The notes under the pieces: model-generated
What the model was told of the DNA's origin: nothing
Databases searched by the model: none
What the model saw: only the letters and a program-made list of their open reading frames with translations
Part shown: positions 27,766-36,059 of the stretch, piece after piece
How the letters are laid out: each line of letters begins with the position of its first letter
Numbering within the stretch: the stretch's first letter is position 1
Source of the DNA: Tardiphaga sp.
GTDB taxonomy: Bacteria > Pseudomonadota > Alphaproteobacteria > Rhizobiales > Xanthobacteraceae
Reading direction: 5' to 3'
DNA length: 60,733 nucleotides
Assembly: GCF_028290495.1 (NCBI RefSeq)
Contig: NZ_JAQGJT010000056.1
Coordinates: 1 to 60,733, forward strand
Position numbers and translations under genes: made by a program

Positions 27766-28503
27766 TCAATAATCCACCTTCACCAAATAGAGCCCGTCCG
27801 GCGGCGCGACCGGGCCGCAGGCGCTGCGGGTCTTGGCCGCCAGCGCTGCCGCCAGATCGTCCGGGCTCCAGCGGCCGTGGCCGACCCACACCAGAGAGCC
27901 GACCATCGAGCGAACCTGACTGTGCAGGAACGCCCGCGCCGAGGTGACGATGTTGATGGCTTCGCCGTCTCTGATGACGTCGAGCTGGTCCAGCGTGCGC
28001 AGTGGCGACTTGGCCTGGCATTCGGTGTGACGGAACGTCGTGAAATCGTGATGGCCGACCAGCCGCTGCGCGGCTTCGTGCATCGCGTCGGTATCCAGCG
28101 GACGCGCGACGCGCCAGACATGGCCGAGATCGATGGCCAGGTTCGCGCGACGATTGACGATGCGGTAGACGTAATGTCGCTTCGTCGCTGAGAAGCGCGA
28201 TTCAAAATCGTCCGCGACGATATCGGCCGACAGCACACCGATCGGATGCGGACGCAGATAGGCGTTGAGCCCGTCGCGGAGCCGGCCGGGTACGAACGGC
28301 CTGATGATATCGACATGCGCGACCTGGCCGAGCGCATGCACGCCGGCATCGGTACGCCCTGCGCCGTGCACGCGCGCGGCCTCGCCAGAGATCGCCTTCA
28401 CGGCGTCTTCCAGCGCGCCCTGCACCGACGGCGCATTGTTCTGCACCTGCCAGCCGCAAAACGGCGCGCCGTCATACTCGATGAGCAACCGGTAGCGCGG
28501 CAT
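27766..28503 (-). CDS. truA: tRNA pseudouridine(38-40) synthase
   Basis: A 245-residue protein starting at the ATG at 28503, one base overlapping the fmt stop (TGATG). The catalytic aspartate is in [14 protein letters not shown]. Other family blocks are [17 protein letters not shown] and [17 protein letters not shown]. It converts uridines 38-40 in the anticodon stem-loop. A longer in-frame reading upstream is only the fmt sequence in another frame. The operon is def-fmt-truA, all minus strand. Confidence 0.95.
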   Translation of the reverse strand: MPRYRLLIEYDGAPFCGWQVQNNAPSVQGALEDAVKAISGEAARVHGAGRTDAGVHALGQVAHVDIIRPFVPGRLRDGLNAYLRPHPIGVLSADIVADDFESRFSATKRHYVYRIVNRRANLAIDLGHVWRVARPLDTDAMHEAAQRLVGHHDFTTFRHTECQAKSPLRTLDQLDVIRDGEAINIVTSARAFLHSQVRSMVGSLVWVGHGRWSPDDLAAALAAKTRSACGPVAPPDGLYLVKVDY

Positions 28504-29435
28504 CAGCCCAACCGCATGGGCGGCGCGAGCGGCGTGCCGCGCAGGAAATCCACCGCCTTCATCGGCTGCTTGCCGGCGCGCTGCAGGTCGATGATGCGGA
28601 TCGCACCAATGCCGCAGGCGATGGTCAGCTGACCGTCGAGCAGATCGCCCGGCGTGCCCGAGCCACCGGCCAATGCGCAACGCAGAATCTTCACGCGCAC
28701 CATTTCGCCTTCGAGCGGCACCTCGCACCACGCTCCCGGAAACGGCGACAGGCCGTGGATATGCCGCAGCACGTCGCGCGCAGGTCTGGTCCAGTCGATC
28801 CTGGCCTCGGCCTTGTCGATCTTGGCGGCATAGGTGACGCCGATCTCGCTCTGCTTGCTCAGTTGCAGGCGGCCGCGCTCCAGCGCGCCGATCGCCCGCA
28901 CCATCAGGTCGGCGCCGAGCGGCGCCAGCGCATCGTGCAAGTCGACCGCCGTCATCGCGCTGGTGATGGCAATGCGCTCGGCCATCGCGACGTCGCCGGT
29001 GTCGAGCCCGACATCCATCTTCATCACCATCACACCGCTCTCGGCATCGCCTTCCATGATGGCGCGGTTGATCGGCGCAGCTCCCCGCCAGCGCGGCAGC
29101 AGCGAGCCGTGCAGGTTGAAACAGCCGAGCGGCGGCACATCCAGAATGTTCTGCGGCAGGATCATGCCATAGGCGACCACCACGGCGGCGTCCGCCTCAT
29201 GCGCGCGCAACGTCGCTTCGGCCTCCGGCGTCTTCAGCGTCGTCGGCGTCAGCACGGGAATTCCGAGCCTGATAGCCTGCGCCTCCACCGGCGTCGGCTG
29301 CAGCTTCATGCCGCGCCCCGAAGGCTTCGCCGCGCGGGTATAGACCGCGACGACCTCGTGGCCATGCGCCACCAGTTCGAGCAGCGTCGGCACCGCGAAA
29401 TCCGGCGTGCCCATGAAGATCAGGCGAAGGGGCAT
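28503..29435 (-). CDS. fmt: Methionyl-tRNA formyltransferase
   Basis: A 310-residue enzyme that formylates Met-tRNAi using 10-formyl-tetrahydrofolate. Start at ATG 29435 ([18 protein letters not shown]), the standard N-terminus. Folate-site and catalytic region: [21 protein letters not shown] (Asn-His), with the acid in [10 protein letters not shown]. The C-terminal OB-like domain has [12 protein letters not shown]. It is followed by truA with overlap and preceded by def after a 140-base gap containing a repeat. Confidence 0.95.
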   Translation of the reverse strand: MPLRLIFMGTPDFAVPTLLELVAHGHEVVAVYTRAAKPSGRGMKLQPTPVEAQAIRLGIPVLTPTTLKTPEAEATLRAHEADAAVVVAYGMILPQNILDVPPLGCFNLHGSLLPRWRGAAPINRAIMEGDAESGVMVMKMDVGLDTGDVAMAERIAITSAMTAVDLHDALAPLGADLMVRAIGALERGRLQLSKQSEIGVTYAAKIDKAEARIDWTRPARDVLRHIHGLSPFPGAWCEVPLEGEMVRVKILRCALAGGSGTPGDLLDGQLTIACGIGAIRIIDLQRAGKQPMKAVDFLRGTPLAPPMRLG

Positions 29436-29472
29436 GGGCTGGTGTTCCTGCGGATGGATTCTCAGTTTACGC

Positions 29473-29549
29473 GTCATGGCCGGGCTTGTCCCGGCCATCC
29501 ACGATGTTCAGCAAGAACGTGGATGCCCGGCATGCGCTGGGCATGACGG
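29473..29549. repeat. Palindromic repeat (GTCATGGCCGGG ... CATGACGG)
   Basis: GTCATGGCCGGGCTTGTCCCGGCCATCCACG at the left pairs imperfectly with the region CGTGGATGCCCGGCATGCGCTGGGCATGAC at the right. It lies inside the def-fmt operon. Confidence 0.7.
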
Positions 29550-29574
29550 ACGAGAGGCCCTCAACCAGGAAAAC

Positions 29575-30096
29575 CTACTCCGCCCGCTTCGCCAGCTTGG
29601 TGAACTTCTTCAGCACGCGGTCGCGCTTCAGTTTGGAGAGGTAATCGACAAACAGCACGCCGTTGAGATGGTCGATCTCGTGCTGGATGCAGGTCGAGAA
29701 CAGGCCGTCGGCGTCCTCTTCCTGCAGCTTGCCGTCGAGATCGAGGTAACGGATGCGGACCTGGGCGGGGCGCTCGACTTCCTCGTAATATTCCGGGATC
29801 GACAGGCAGCCTTCCTCATAGACCGAGAATTCCTCGGACGACGAGACTATCTCCGGATTGATGAAGACGCGCGGCTGCTTGCCGCCCTCCTCGTCGTCCT
29901 TCTTGGCGAGATCCATGGTGATCAGCCGCAGCGGCACCGCGATCTGGATCGCGGCCAGGCCAATGCCCGGCGCGTCATACATGGTCTCGAACATGTCGTC
30001 GGCGAGCTTGCGCACCTCCGACGTGACCTTTTCGATCGGTTGGGAGACGAGGCGAAGCTGTTTGTCCGGAAGGACGATGATTTCACGAATGGCCAT
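29575..30096 (-). CDS. def: Peptide deformylase
   Basis: A 173-residue metalloenzyme removing the formyl group from nascent chains. The three family motifs are present: GIGLAAIQI (motif 1, GxGxAAxQ), EGCLSIP (motif 2) and QHEIDHLNG (HEXXH metal site). ATG at 30096 ([15 protein letters not shown]) matches the family N-terminus. A second in-frame ATG at 30120 (MSADYIAAM) has only a slightly better upstream sequence. It heads the def-fmt-truA operon. Confidence 0.94.
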   Translation of the reverse strand: MAIREIIVLPDKQLRLVSQPIEKVTSEVRKLADDMFETMYDAPGIGLAAIQIAVPLRLITMDLAKKDDEEGGKQPRVFINPEIVSSSEEFSVYEEGCLSIPEYYEEVERPAQVRIRYLDLDGKLQEEDADGLFSTCIQHEIDHLNGVLFVDYLSKLKRDRVLKKFTKLAKRAE

Positions 30097-30272
30097 GGCG
30101 GCGATGTAATCCGCGGACATGCCGGGGTCAATCCGCCTGCGGCGGCGGATCAGTTTAACGCGCTGTTAACCATGCCCTTCAGGATTCTGTTATCCGCATT
30201 TTTAAGGTCCTGTTAACTTTGAAAATTAGCGAGTTATTAACCATGTTCGTTAGTCTTTCATTTACCATAAAT

Positions 30273-30287
30273 GTTCTTGCTTCGTTC
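30273..30287 (+). promoter_or_regulatory. LexA (SOS) box upstream of rmuC
   Basis: GTTCTTGCTTCGTTC is an exact GTTC-N7-GTTC, the LexA-binding motif of alphaproteobacteria, including the usual T-rich spacer start. It ends 32 bases before the rmuC ATG in an AT-rich region. LexA would repress here until DNA damage. Confidence 0.75.
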
Positions 30288-30319
30288 CTTATTGCTCACG
30301 AATCTGCTATCGTCTGCGG

Positions 30320-31513
30320 ATGAACGACACCCTCCTGATGCTCGGTGACATCCCGGTCAGCACTGCCACTGCCTTGATCGGCTTCGCCACTTTGGCGTTG
30401 CTGTTGCTGGTGATGATCGCCGTCGTGATCGCCAGGGCCGGCAGCCGCGGCGCGGCGCTGGCGATGGCGCAAGCCATCCGCGCCGACGAACTGGAAGAGC
30501 GGCTCAGCGAGATGCTGCAGGCGCAGAGCGTCGCGACCGGCCGGGTGGACGCGATGGGCCAGGCGCTGGCCGGGCGGCAGGCCGAGATGGCGCGCGCGGT
30601 CTCCGAGCGGCTGGATTCCGTCACCCACCGGGTCGGGCAAAGCATGGAGCAGTCGACCCGCAACACCATGGACAGCTTGCGCGTACTGCACGAGCGGCTG
30701 GGCATCATCGACAACGCTCACAAGAACCTCACCGATCTCACCTCGCAGGTCACCACCCTCCGCGACGTGCTCGCTAACAAGCAGTCGCGCGGCGCGTTCG
30801 GCCAGGCGCGGATGGAGACCATCGTGCGCGACGGCATGCCGAACGGCGCCTATGCATTCCAGCACACGCTGTCGTCCGGCAAGCGACCGGACTGCGTGAT
30901 CTTCCTGCCGGACCAGCGGCCTTTATGCATCGACGCCAAATTTCCGCTCGAAGCCGTCACCGCGCTGCACGACGCCCGCACCGACGACGAGAAGAAATAT
31001 GCCGCGCAACGGCTGCGGGCCGACGTGATGAAGCACGTCACCGACATCTCCGAAAAATACCTGATCGCCGGCGAGACGCAGGACACCGCGCTGATGTTCG
31101 TGCCCTCGGAATCGGTCTATGCCGAAATCCATGACGGCTTCGACGACATCATCCAGAAGGCCTATCGCGCCCGCGTGGTGCTGGTGTCGCCATCGCTCCT
31201 GATGCTGGCGATCCAGGTGATGCAGCAGATCCTGAAAGACGCGCGGATGCGCGACGCAGCCGACCAGATCCGCACCGAGGTGATGAACCTCGGCGACGAC
31301 CTCGGCCGGCTGCGCGAGCGCGTGCTGAAGCTGCAGACGCATTTCGGCCAGGCCAATGAGGACGTCCGCCAGATTCTGATCTCCGCCGACAAGATCGAAA
31401 AGCGCGCCGGCCGGATCGAGGAGCTGGATTTCAGCAAGGCCGAGCCGGCGGAGATCGTACCATTGGCGGCGAAGCCGGAGTTGTTTCCGGGCAGGCTTCA
31501 GGCCGGCGAGTAG
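30320..31513 (+). CDS. rmuC: DNA recombination protein RmuC
   Basis: A 397-residue protein. An N-terminal membrane segment (ALIGFATLALLLLVMIAVVIARA, about 14-36) is followed by a coiled coil (about 50-140) and the RmuC nuclease-like domain: GKRPDCVIFLPDQRPLCIDAKFPLEAV (an active-site DxK-like strand), DTALMFVPSESVYAEI and VVLVSPSLLMLAIQVM. RmuC proteins limit DNA inversions at short repeats; the fold is PD-(D/E)XK-like. The gene has a LexA box just upstream, consistent with the LexA control reported for its E. coli counterpart (yigN). Convergent with glgP. Confidence 0.92.
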   Translation: MNDTLLMLGDIPVSTATALIGFATLALLLLVMIAVVIARAGSRGAALAMAQAIRADELEERLSEMLQAQSVATGRVDAMGQALAGRQAEMARAVSERLDSVTHRVGQSMEQSTRNTMDSLRVLHERLGIIDNAHKNLTDLTSQVTTLRDVLANKQSRGAFGQARMETIVRDGMPNGAYAFQHTLSSGKRPDCVIFLPDQRPLCIDAKFPLEAVTALHDARTDDEKKYAAQRLRADVMKHVTDISEKYLIAGETQDTALMFVPSESVYAEIHDGFDDIIQKAYRARVVLVSPSLLMLAIQVMQQILKDARMRDAADQIRTEVMNLGDDLGRLRERVLKLQTHFGQANEDVRQILISADKIEKRAGRIEELDFSKAEPAEIVPLAAKPELFPGRLQAGE

Positions 31514-31577
31514 GGCTCGCAGTGTAGCCCGCTACTGAAACCACCGGCGGCGTGGTGACCAGCGCGCAAAACCCGGA

Positions 31578-31706
31578 GTCATTCCGGGGCGAGAGCGGCG
31601 CAAGCTGCGAGCGAACCCGGAACCCGGAGATGGCACGATGAACATCTCCGGGTTCCGGGTCTGCACTCCGGCCGGCGTTGCCGTCCGAACTGCATCCCGG
31701 AATGAC
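31578..31706. repeat. Dispersed repeat with GTCATTCCGG / CCGGAATGAC ends
   Basis: The ends are inverted and internal CATCTCCGGGTTCCGGGT-like arms pair with AACCCGGAACCCGGAGATG. Same terminal sequence as 2135-2229. It sits between convergent rmuC and glgP. Confidence 0.7.
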
Positions 31707-31713
31707 AGTCGGG

Positions 31714-34239
31714 TTACGTCACCTTGCGCTGATGCGGCAGCGCCAGAGATGACGGCGGCTCGCCCGCCACCGGCACGTCCCAGATATCCTCGGCGTACTC
31801 CCGGATGGTGCGGTCCGACGAGAACCACGCCATGCGCGCGACGTTGAGAATGCTGGCGCGGCTCCAGGCGGAGGGCACCTGCCAGCGGGCGTCGATGCCG
31901 CGCTGGGCGTCGTAATAGGAATCGAAATCCGCACTCACGACGTAGTGGTCGAGATGGCGCAGCGCGTGGCCGACCGAGGCGAAGCGGCCGGGATCGTCCG
32001 GCGAGAAGTCACCGCGCTCGATCGCCTCGATGGCGCGGCCGAGATTCGGCGATTTCGAAATCACGTCTGAGGCATCCAGCCCACGGGCGCGGCGCGCCAC
32101 GACTTCGGCGGCGTCCATGCCGAAGATCGCGATATTCTCCGGACCGACATTGTCGCGGATCTCGATATTGGCGCCGTCCAGCGTGCCGATCGTCAGCGCG
32201 CCGTTCAGCGACAGTTTCATGTTGCCGGTGCCGGAGGCTTCCATGCCGGCTGTCGATATCTGCTCGGACAGATCGGCTGCGGGAATGATGATTTCCGCGA
32301 GACTTACATTGTAGTCCGGCAGGAACGCTACCTTGAGCTTGCCGCCGACCGTGGTGTCATTGTTGACGACCTCGGCGACGTCGTTGATCAGCTTGATGAT
32401 CAGCTTGGCATAGCGATAGCTCGCGGCCGCCTTGCCGGCGAAGATTTTGACGCGAGGCACCCAATCCTTGTTGGGCTCGTCCCTGATCGCGTGATACAGC
32501 GCCACCGTTTCCAGCAGGTTCAACAGCTGCCGCTTGTATTCGTGGATGCGCTTGATCTGCACATCGAACAAAGCGGTGGGATCCGCCTGGATGCCGAGCT
32601 TTTCGCCGATCACCCGCGCCAGCGCGATCTTGTTGTGCAGCTTCACGCGGCCGAACTGCTGCTGGAACGAAGCATCACCGGCGTAGGCCTCGAGCCGCGC
32701 AAGCCGCGTGGGATCGTCGAGCACGGCCTCGCCGCAGGTCGCGCGCAACAGGTCGGTGAGCTTCGGATTGGCCAGCATCAGCCAGCGGCGGAAAGTAATG
32801 CCGTTGGTCTTGTTGGTGATACGGCCGGGGTAGAGCGTGTTGAGATCGTGGAACACGGTCTCCTTCATCAGTTCCGAATGCATCGCCGAGACGCCGTTGA
32901 TGCGGTGCGAGCCGATGAACGCCAGGTTGCCCATGCGGACGCGGCGGCCCGCGCCCTCGTCGATGATCGAGACCGAGGCCCGGAACGTCGTGTCGCCGGG
33001 CTTGGTGGCGTCGGCGCGGTCGAGATGCGCCTCATTGATACGGTAGATGATCTCGAGGTGCCGCGGCAGCAGCCGCTGGAACAGCTCGACCGGCCAGGTC
33101 TCCAGCGCCTCGGGCAGCAGCGTGTGGTTGGTATAGGACAAAGTGGCATTGGTGATCTGCCACGCCGCATCCCAGCGCATGTTGTGCTGGTCGACCAGGA
33201 TTCGCATCAGCTCGGCTATCGCCAGGCTCGGATGGGTGTCGTTCATCTGCACCGCGGCCTTGTTGGCGAGGCCACGCAGATTGCCGTCGGATTCCAGATG
33301 CCGCTTCACCAGATCCTGTAGCGAGGCGGAGACGAAGAAGTATTCCTGGCGCAGCCGCAATTCGCGGCCGGCCGCGCTCTCGTCGTTGGGATAGAGGAAC
33401 TTGCAGATCGCTTCGGCACGGGCCTGTTCGGCGCTGGCGCCGAGATAGTCGCCGGTGTTGAAGACATCGAGTTTGAGCGGATCCGGCGCGCGCGCCGACC
33501 ACAGCCGCAGCGCATTCACATGCTGGCCGCGCCAGCCGACGATCGGCGTGTCGTAGGCGACCGCTTCCACGGTCTCGCGGGGATGCCAGACCACGCTCTT
33601 GCGGCCGCGGCCATCCTCGATGGTCTCGATGCTGCCGCCGAAATGGACGTGGTAAATCACCTCCGGCCGCTGCAATTCCCAGGGATTGCCGAAGCCCAGC
33701 CATTCGTCGGGATATTCCTGCTGCCAGCCATGCGAGATAATCTGCCGAAACAGGCCGAAATCGTAGCGGATGCCATAGCCGAAGGCCGGGATCGCCAGCG
33801 TCGCCATGCTTTCCATGAAGCAGGCGGCAAGCCGTCCAAGGCCGCCATTGCCCAGCGCCGCGTCGGGTTCGCACTTTCTGAGATCGTCGAGGCCGACGCC
33901 GAGATCGCCCAGAGCGGCCTCGAACAGCGGCAGCAGGCCCATGTTGTTGAGCGCGTCGGTGAACAGCCGGCCGATCAGGAACTCCAGCGAGAGATAATAC
34001 ACCCGCTTGCGGCCAGCGTCGTAGCTCTCCTTTTCGGAGGTCAGCCAGCGATGCACCATGCGGTCACGCAGCGTCAGCGCAGCGGCCTTGTACCAGTCAT
34101 GGCGGGTAGCGAACGAGGCCTCCTTGCCGATCGACAGCGTCAGCTTGGTGATGATGGCGCTCTTGATTTCGGCCAGCGCCAATTCGTCGAGCGGCGCGTT
34201 GTGGGGCTGGAACTTCGTTGGCAATGATTGATCTGGCAA
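31714..34239 (-). CDS. glgP: Glycogen/starch/alpha-glucan phosphorylase
   Basis: An enzyme of about 841 residues that releases glucose-1-phosphate from glycogen. Diagnostic regions: CEPDAALGNGGLGRLAACF, VFNTGDYLGA, MNDTHPSLAIAELMRI, the Lys/Arg phosphate site KRIHEYKRQLLN and the PLP lysine loop EASGTGNMKLSLNGALTIGT. A TTG at 34239 is the preferred start: GGGA lies 7 bases upstream, and the resulting size matches the family. No ATG is in frame nearby and the frame upstream is remnant DNA. No other glg gene is adjacent, so it is transcribed alone. Confidence 0.92.
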   Translation of the reverse strand: MPDQSLPTKFQPHNAPLDELALAEIKSAIITKLTLSIGKEASFATRHDWYKAAALTLRDRMVHRWLTSEKESYDAGRKRVYYLSLEFLIGRLFTDALNNMGLLPLFEAALGDLGVGLDDLRKCEPDAALGNGGLGRLAACFMESMATLAIPAFGYGIRYDFGLFRQIISHGWQQEYPDEWLGFGNPWELQRPEVIYHVHFGGSIETIEDGRGRKSVVWHPRETVEAVAYDTPIVGWRGQHVNALRLWSARAPDPLKLDVFNTGDYLGASAEQARAEAICKFLYPNDESAAGRELRLRQEYFFVSASLQDLVKRHLESDGNLRGLANKAAVQMNDTHPSLAIAELMRILVDQHNMRWDAAWQITNATLSYTNHTLLPEALETWPVELFQRLLPRHLEIIYRINEAHLDRADATKPGDTTFRASVSIIDEGAGRRVRMGNLAFIGSHRINGVSAMHSELMKETVFHDLNTLYPGRITNKTNGITFRRWLMLANPKLTDLLRATCGEAVLDDPTRLARLEAYAGDASFQQQFGRVKLHNKIALARVIGEKLGIQADPTALFDVQIKRIHEYKRQLLNLLETVALYHAIRDEPNKDWVPRVKIFAGKAAASYRYAKLIIKLINDVAEVVNNDTTVGGKLKVAFLPDYNVSLAEIIIPAADLSEQISTAGMEASGTGNMKLSLNGALTIGTLDGANIEIRDNVGPENIAIFGMDAAEVVARRARGLDASDVISKSPNLGRAIEAIERGDFSPDDPGRFASVGHALRHLDHYVVSADFDSYYDAQRGIDARWQVPSAWSRASILNVARMAWFSSDRTIREYAEDIWDVPVAGEPPSSLALPHQRKVT

Positions 34240-34384
34240 ACGTGCAATCCCGTTGCTGAGTCCGATGGGCCGAGCATACGCGCTTTCGGCCGTATCAGGA
34301 ACCCGCCGACCTGCGGAGCTTTTGCCACCGTAATGCCCGCGATTTGGGCAAAGAGGTAAATCTGAATGTAGTCCCGGCAAGCGA

Positions 34385-34493
34385 GCAAAGCGAACTCAAG
34401 CCGGGCGGCAACATTGTTGGTCACGCCGATATACAGCGTGCCGTAACGGCCGCTGACGAGGATGTAGGCGAAGTATGAGCGCGCTCGGCTCAT
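34385..34493 (-). pseudogene. GIY-YIG nuclease-like fragment
   Basis: From the ATG at 34493, the reading frame gives SRARSYFAYILVSGRYGTLYIGVTNNVAARLEF, a good match to the first 35 residues of small UvrC-type GIY-YIG proteins, including the GIY-like TLYIG and the start of the catalytic helix. After ARLEF the family sequence stops, at a GC-rich sequence resembling a palindromic repeat. The next 60 residues of the domain, with the remaining catalytic residues, are missing. It lies upstream of glgP on the same strand and is not expected to be functional. Confidence 0.65.
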
Positions 34494-34574
34494 GGCGGTG
34501 CCGACTTTGGCTGCACGCTTATGGGGCCCGGCGAGCGCTCGCTGTGCTCGCTTGCCGGGGCGACATGTTTATTA

Positions 34575-34589
34575 GAACAAATTAAGAAC
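34575..34589 (+). promoter_or_regulatory. LexA (SOS) box upstream of the unknown gene at 34675
   Basis: GAACAAATTAAGAAC is an exact GAAC-N7-GAAC, that is GTTC-N7-GTTC on the other strand, with the T-rich spacer seen in alphaproteobacterial SOS boxes. Possible promoter elements overlap it: AAGAAC (34585-34590), then 17 bases, then TATATC (34608-34613). The box lies 86 bases before the start codon of the gene at 34675. Confidence 0.75.
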
Positions 34590-34674
34590 ATTTTTACAAG
34601 TCACTGATATATCATCGTGATTCGACGCCCATCGGCGTCCATATCTATGGTCTTTCAGAACTCGCGAGGACTAG

Positions 34675-35106
34675 ATGTCCACCATTGCCTTCGATCAGTT
34701 CGCCCTCACCCGGATTGCCGACTTCGCGCGATCCCTGTCGCGGCTGCATCAGGTCGCGCGCCGCCACCTTATCGACGACGACCAGATCGACCGCGAATTC
34801 AATACGGTATGTCTGTCGGTGTGGGGCTACACGACCGACGATGTCAGCGACGAGTTGTTCACGCTGGACGACCACGCCTGGCTCGACGCCCTCGATGAGG
34901 CCCATGCCCGGATTTTCGCCGCCGAGCAGGGCTACGACCTGATCGATGACGACGGCATGCTGACCGACTGGTGGGGCTATTGCTGGATGATCCTGGCCGA
35001 AAAGCGCGGCCTGCTGACGCCGGAAAATCGCGCCGCGGCCCGCGCCGACATCGAGGACAGGTATCTTTCGGCGCCGAACGTGATCGGCGTCATTGTCGGG
35101 CGCTGA
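34675..35106 (+). CDS. Unrecognised 143-residue protein, possibly SOS-regulated
   Basis: An acidic, soluble protein with no signal peptide or membrane segment. It is rich in Asp and Trp; conspicuous segments are VWGYTTDDVSDELFTLDDHAW, a DLIDDDGMLTDWWGYCWMI stretch and a C-terminal ENRAAARADIEDRYLSAP. I do not recognise a named domain. ATG at 34675 is preceded by GCGAGGACTAG, a fair SD. An exact LexA-type box lies upstream, with no other gene between. It is convergent with the DUF2865 gene, ending 6 bases before that gene's stop. It looks real from codon use and start context; damage-inducible expression is an inference. Confidence 0.7.
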   Translation: MSTIAFDQFALTRIADFARSLSRLHQVARRHLIDDDQIDREFNTVCLSVWGYTTDDVSDELFTLDDHAWLDALDEAHARIFAAEQGYDLIDDDGMLTDWWGYCWMILAEKRGLLTPENRAAARADIEDRYLSAPNVIGVIVGR

Positions 35107-35112
35107 TGCTGA

Positions 35113-35946
35113 TTATGGCAGCTCGGCGCGCTTGCCCGCCCGGGCCACCGGCGCGCTCTTCGGCACGCTGGTGACCGCCGGGACCGGGGCCGCAGGACGG
35201 GTCTCCGGCATTGGCGCTTCCTCGGCGATCATCTCCGCCGAGACAGGAGCGACCTTCATCTCACCGAGGCGAGCGCGAACGTCCGAAGTCAGGCCGGGAT
35301 AGGACGCAACGGGGGTGAATTCCGCGGTCTGGCCGTTGCCGGTGCGAACGCCGGAAAACGCGACGAGGCCGTTGGCGGTGGCAATCACGTCGCCGGGGCG
35401 CAGCGATGAATCCAGCGTCAGATCGACGGGCGCCAGGCCGGTGGCGTCGCGCCCGTTGCAGGTGCAGTCGGCGCGCAACGCCTTGCGATAGGCAAAGGCG
35501 TTCTCCGAATCCGCATAGCGCTCGCCATTGGCCGACGAGGCGCCATCGATGTTGCTGCCGAAGAATACCTTGGTCGTGGTCGCCGGGCAGAACGCCTGGC
35601 ACATCTGCGCCGGGCTGGCGGTGCGGCCGAGCGGGAAATACTTGCCATCACAGCTACGCACGCAGAACGACGGCCCGGAGCTGCCACCGGCGCTTACCAT
35701 CGGACGCGGCGGCGGCGGTGCGGGGGTGTTGAGGCCGAACGGATCGGCGAAGAAATTGGTTTCCGCCGGCGCGCCGCGGCGCGGCTGCTGTTTCTGGGGA
35801 GGACCGCCACCGAACAGGAAATCGAACAGACCTTCGGCGACCGCTACACCGGGCGTCAGCGACAGCGAAACGGCGAGCGCAATGGCAGCGAACAGCGCCG
35901 GACGCGGAAGTTTTCTTGGGAATTTTCGATCGTGACGCAACGCCAA
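35113..35946 (-). CDS. DUF2865 exported protein
   Basis: A 277-residue protein with a signal peptide (LFAAIALAVSLSLTPGVAVAEG) and therefore a probable periplasmic location. A Pro-rich stretch (about 48-85) precedes the Cys-containing core CVRSCDGKYFPLGR, CQAFCPATTTKVFFG and CTCNG, which suggests disulfides. This combination (CVRxCDGxYFP and CxAxCP) is the DUF2865 pattern of Rhizobiales; function unknown. The C-terminal third is Ala/Pro-rich. Confidence 0.85.
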   Translation of the reverse strand: MALRHDRKFPRKLPRPALFAAIALAVSLSLTPGVAVAEGLFDFLFGGGPPQKQQPRRGAPAETNFFADPFGLNTPAPPPPRPMVSAGGSSGPSFCVRSCDGKYFPLGRTASPAQMCQAFCPATTTKVFFGSNIDGASSANGERYADSENAFAYRKALRADCTCNGRDATGLAPVDLTLDSSLRPGDVIATANGLVAFSGVRTGNGQTAEFTPVASYPGLTSDVRARLGEMKVAPVSAEMIAEEAPMPETRPAAPVPAVTSVPKSAPVARAGKRAELP

Positions 35947-36059
35947 CTCCGCAACGCACTGAAGGCCGGACGGATTTCGTCCGGCGCGGCTTCACAGTAC
36001 GGCGGTATGGTAAACGAGATGTTTAGAACGCCGGTGCGATCGGATCGCCTGTGTCCCGC

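Noticed and set aside
34385..34493. Functional GIY-YIG nuclease
   Set aside because: Only the first 35 or so residues are present; the rest of the catalytic domain is missing.
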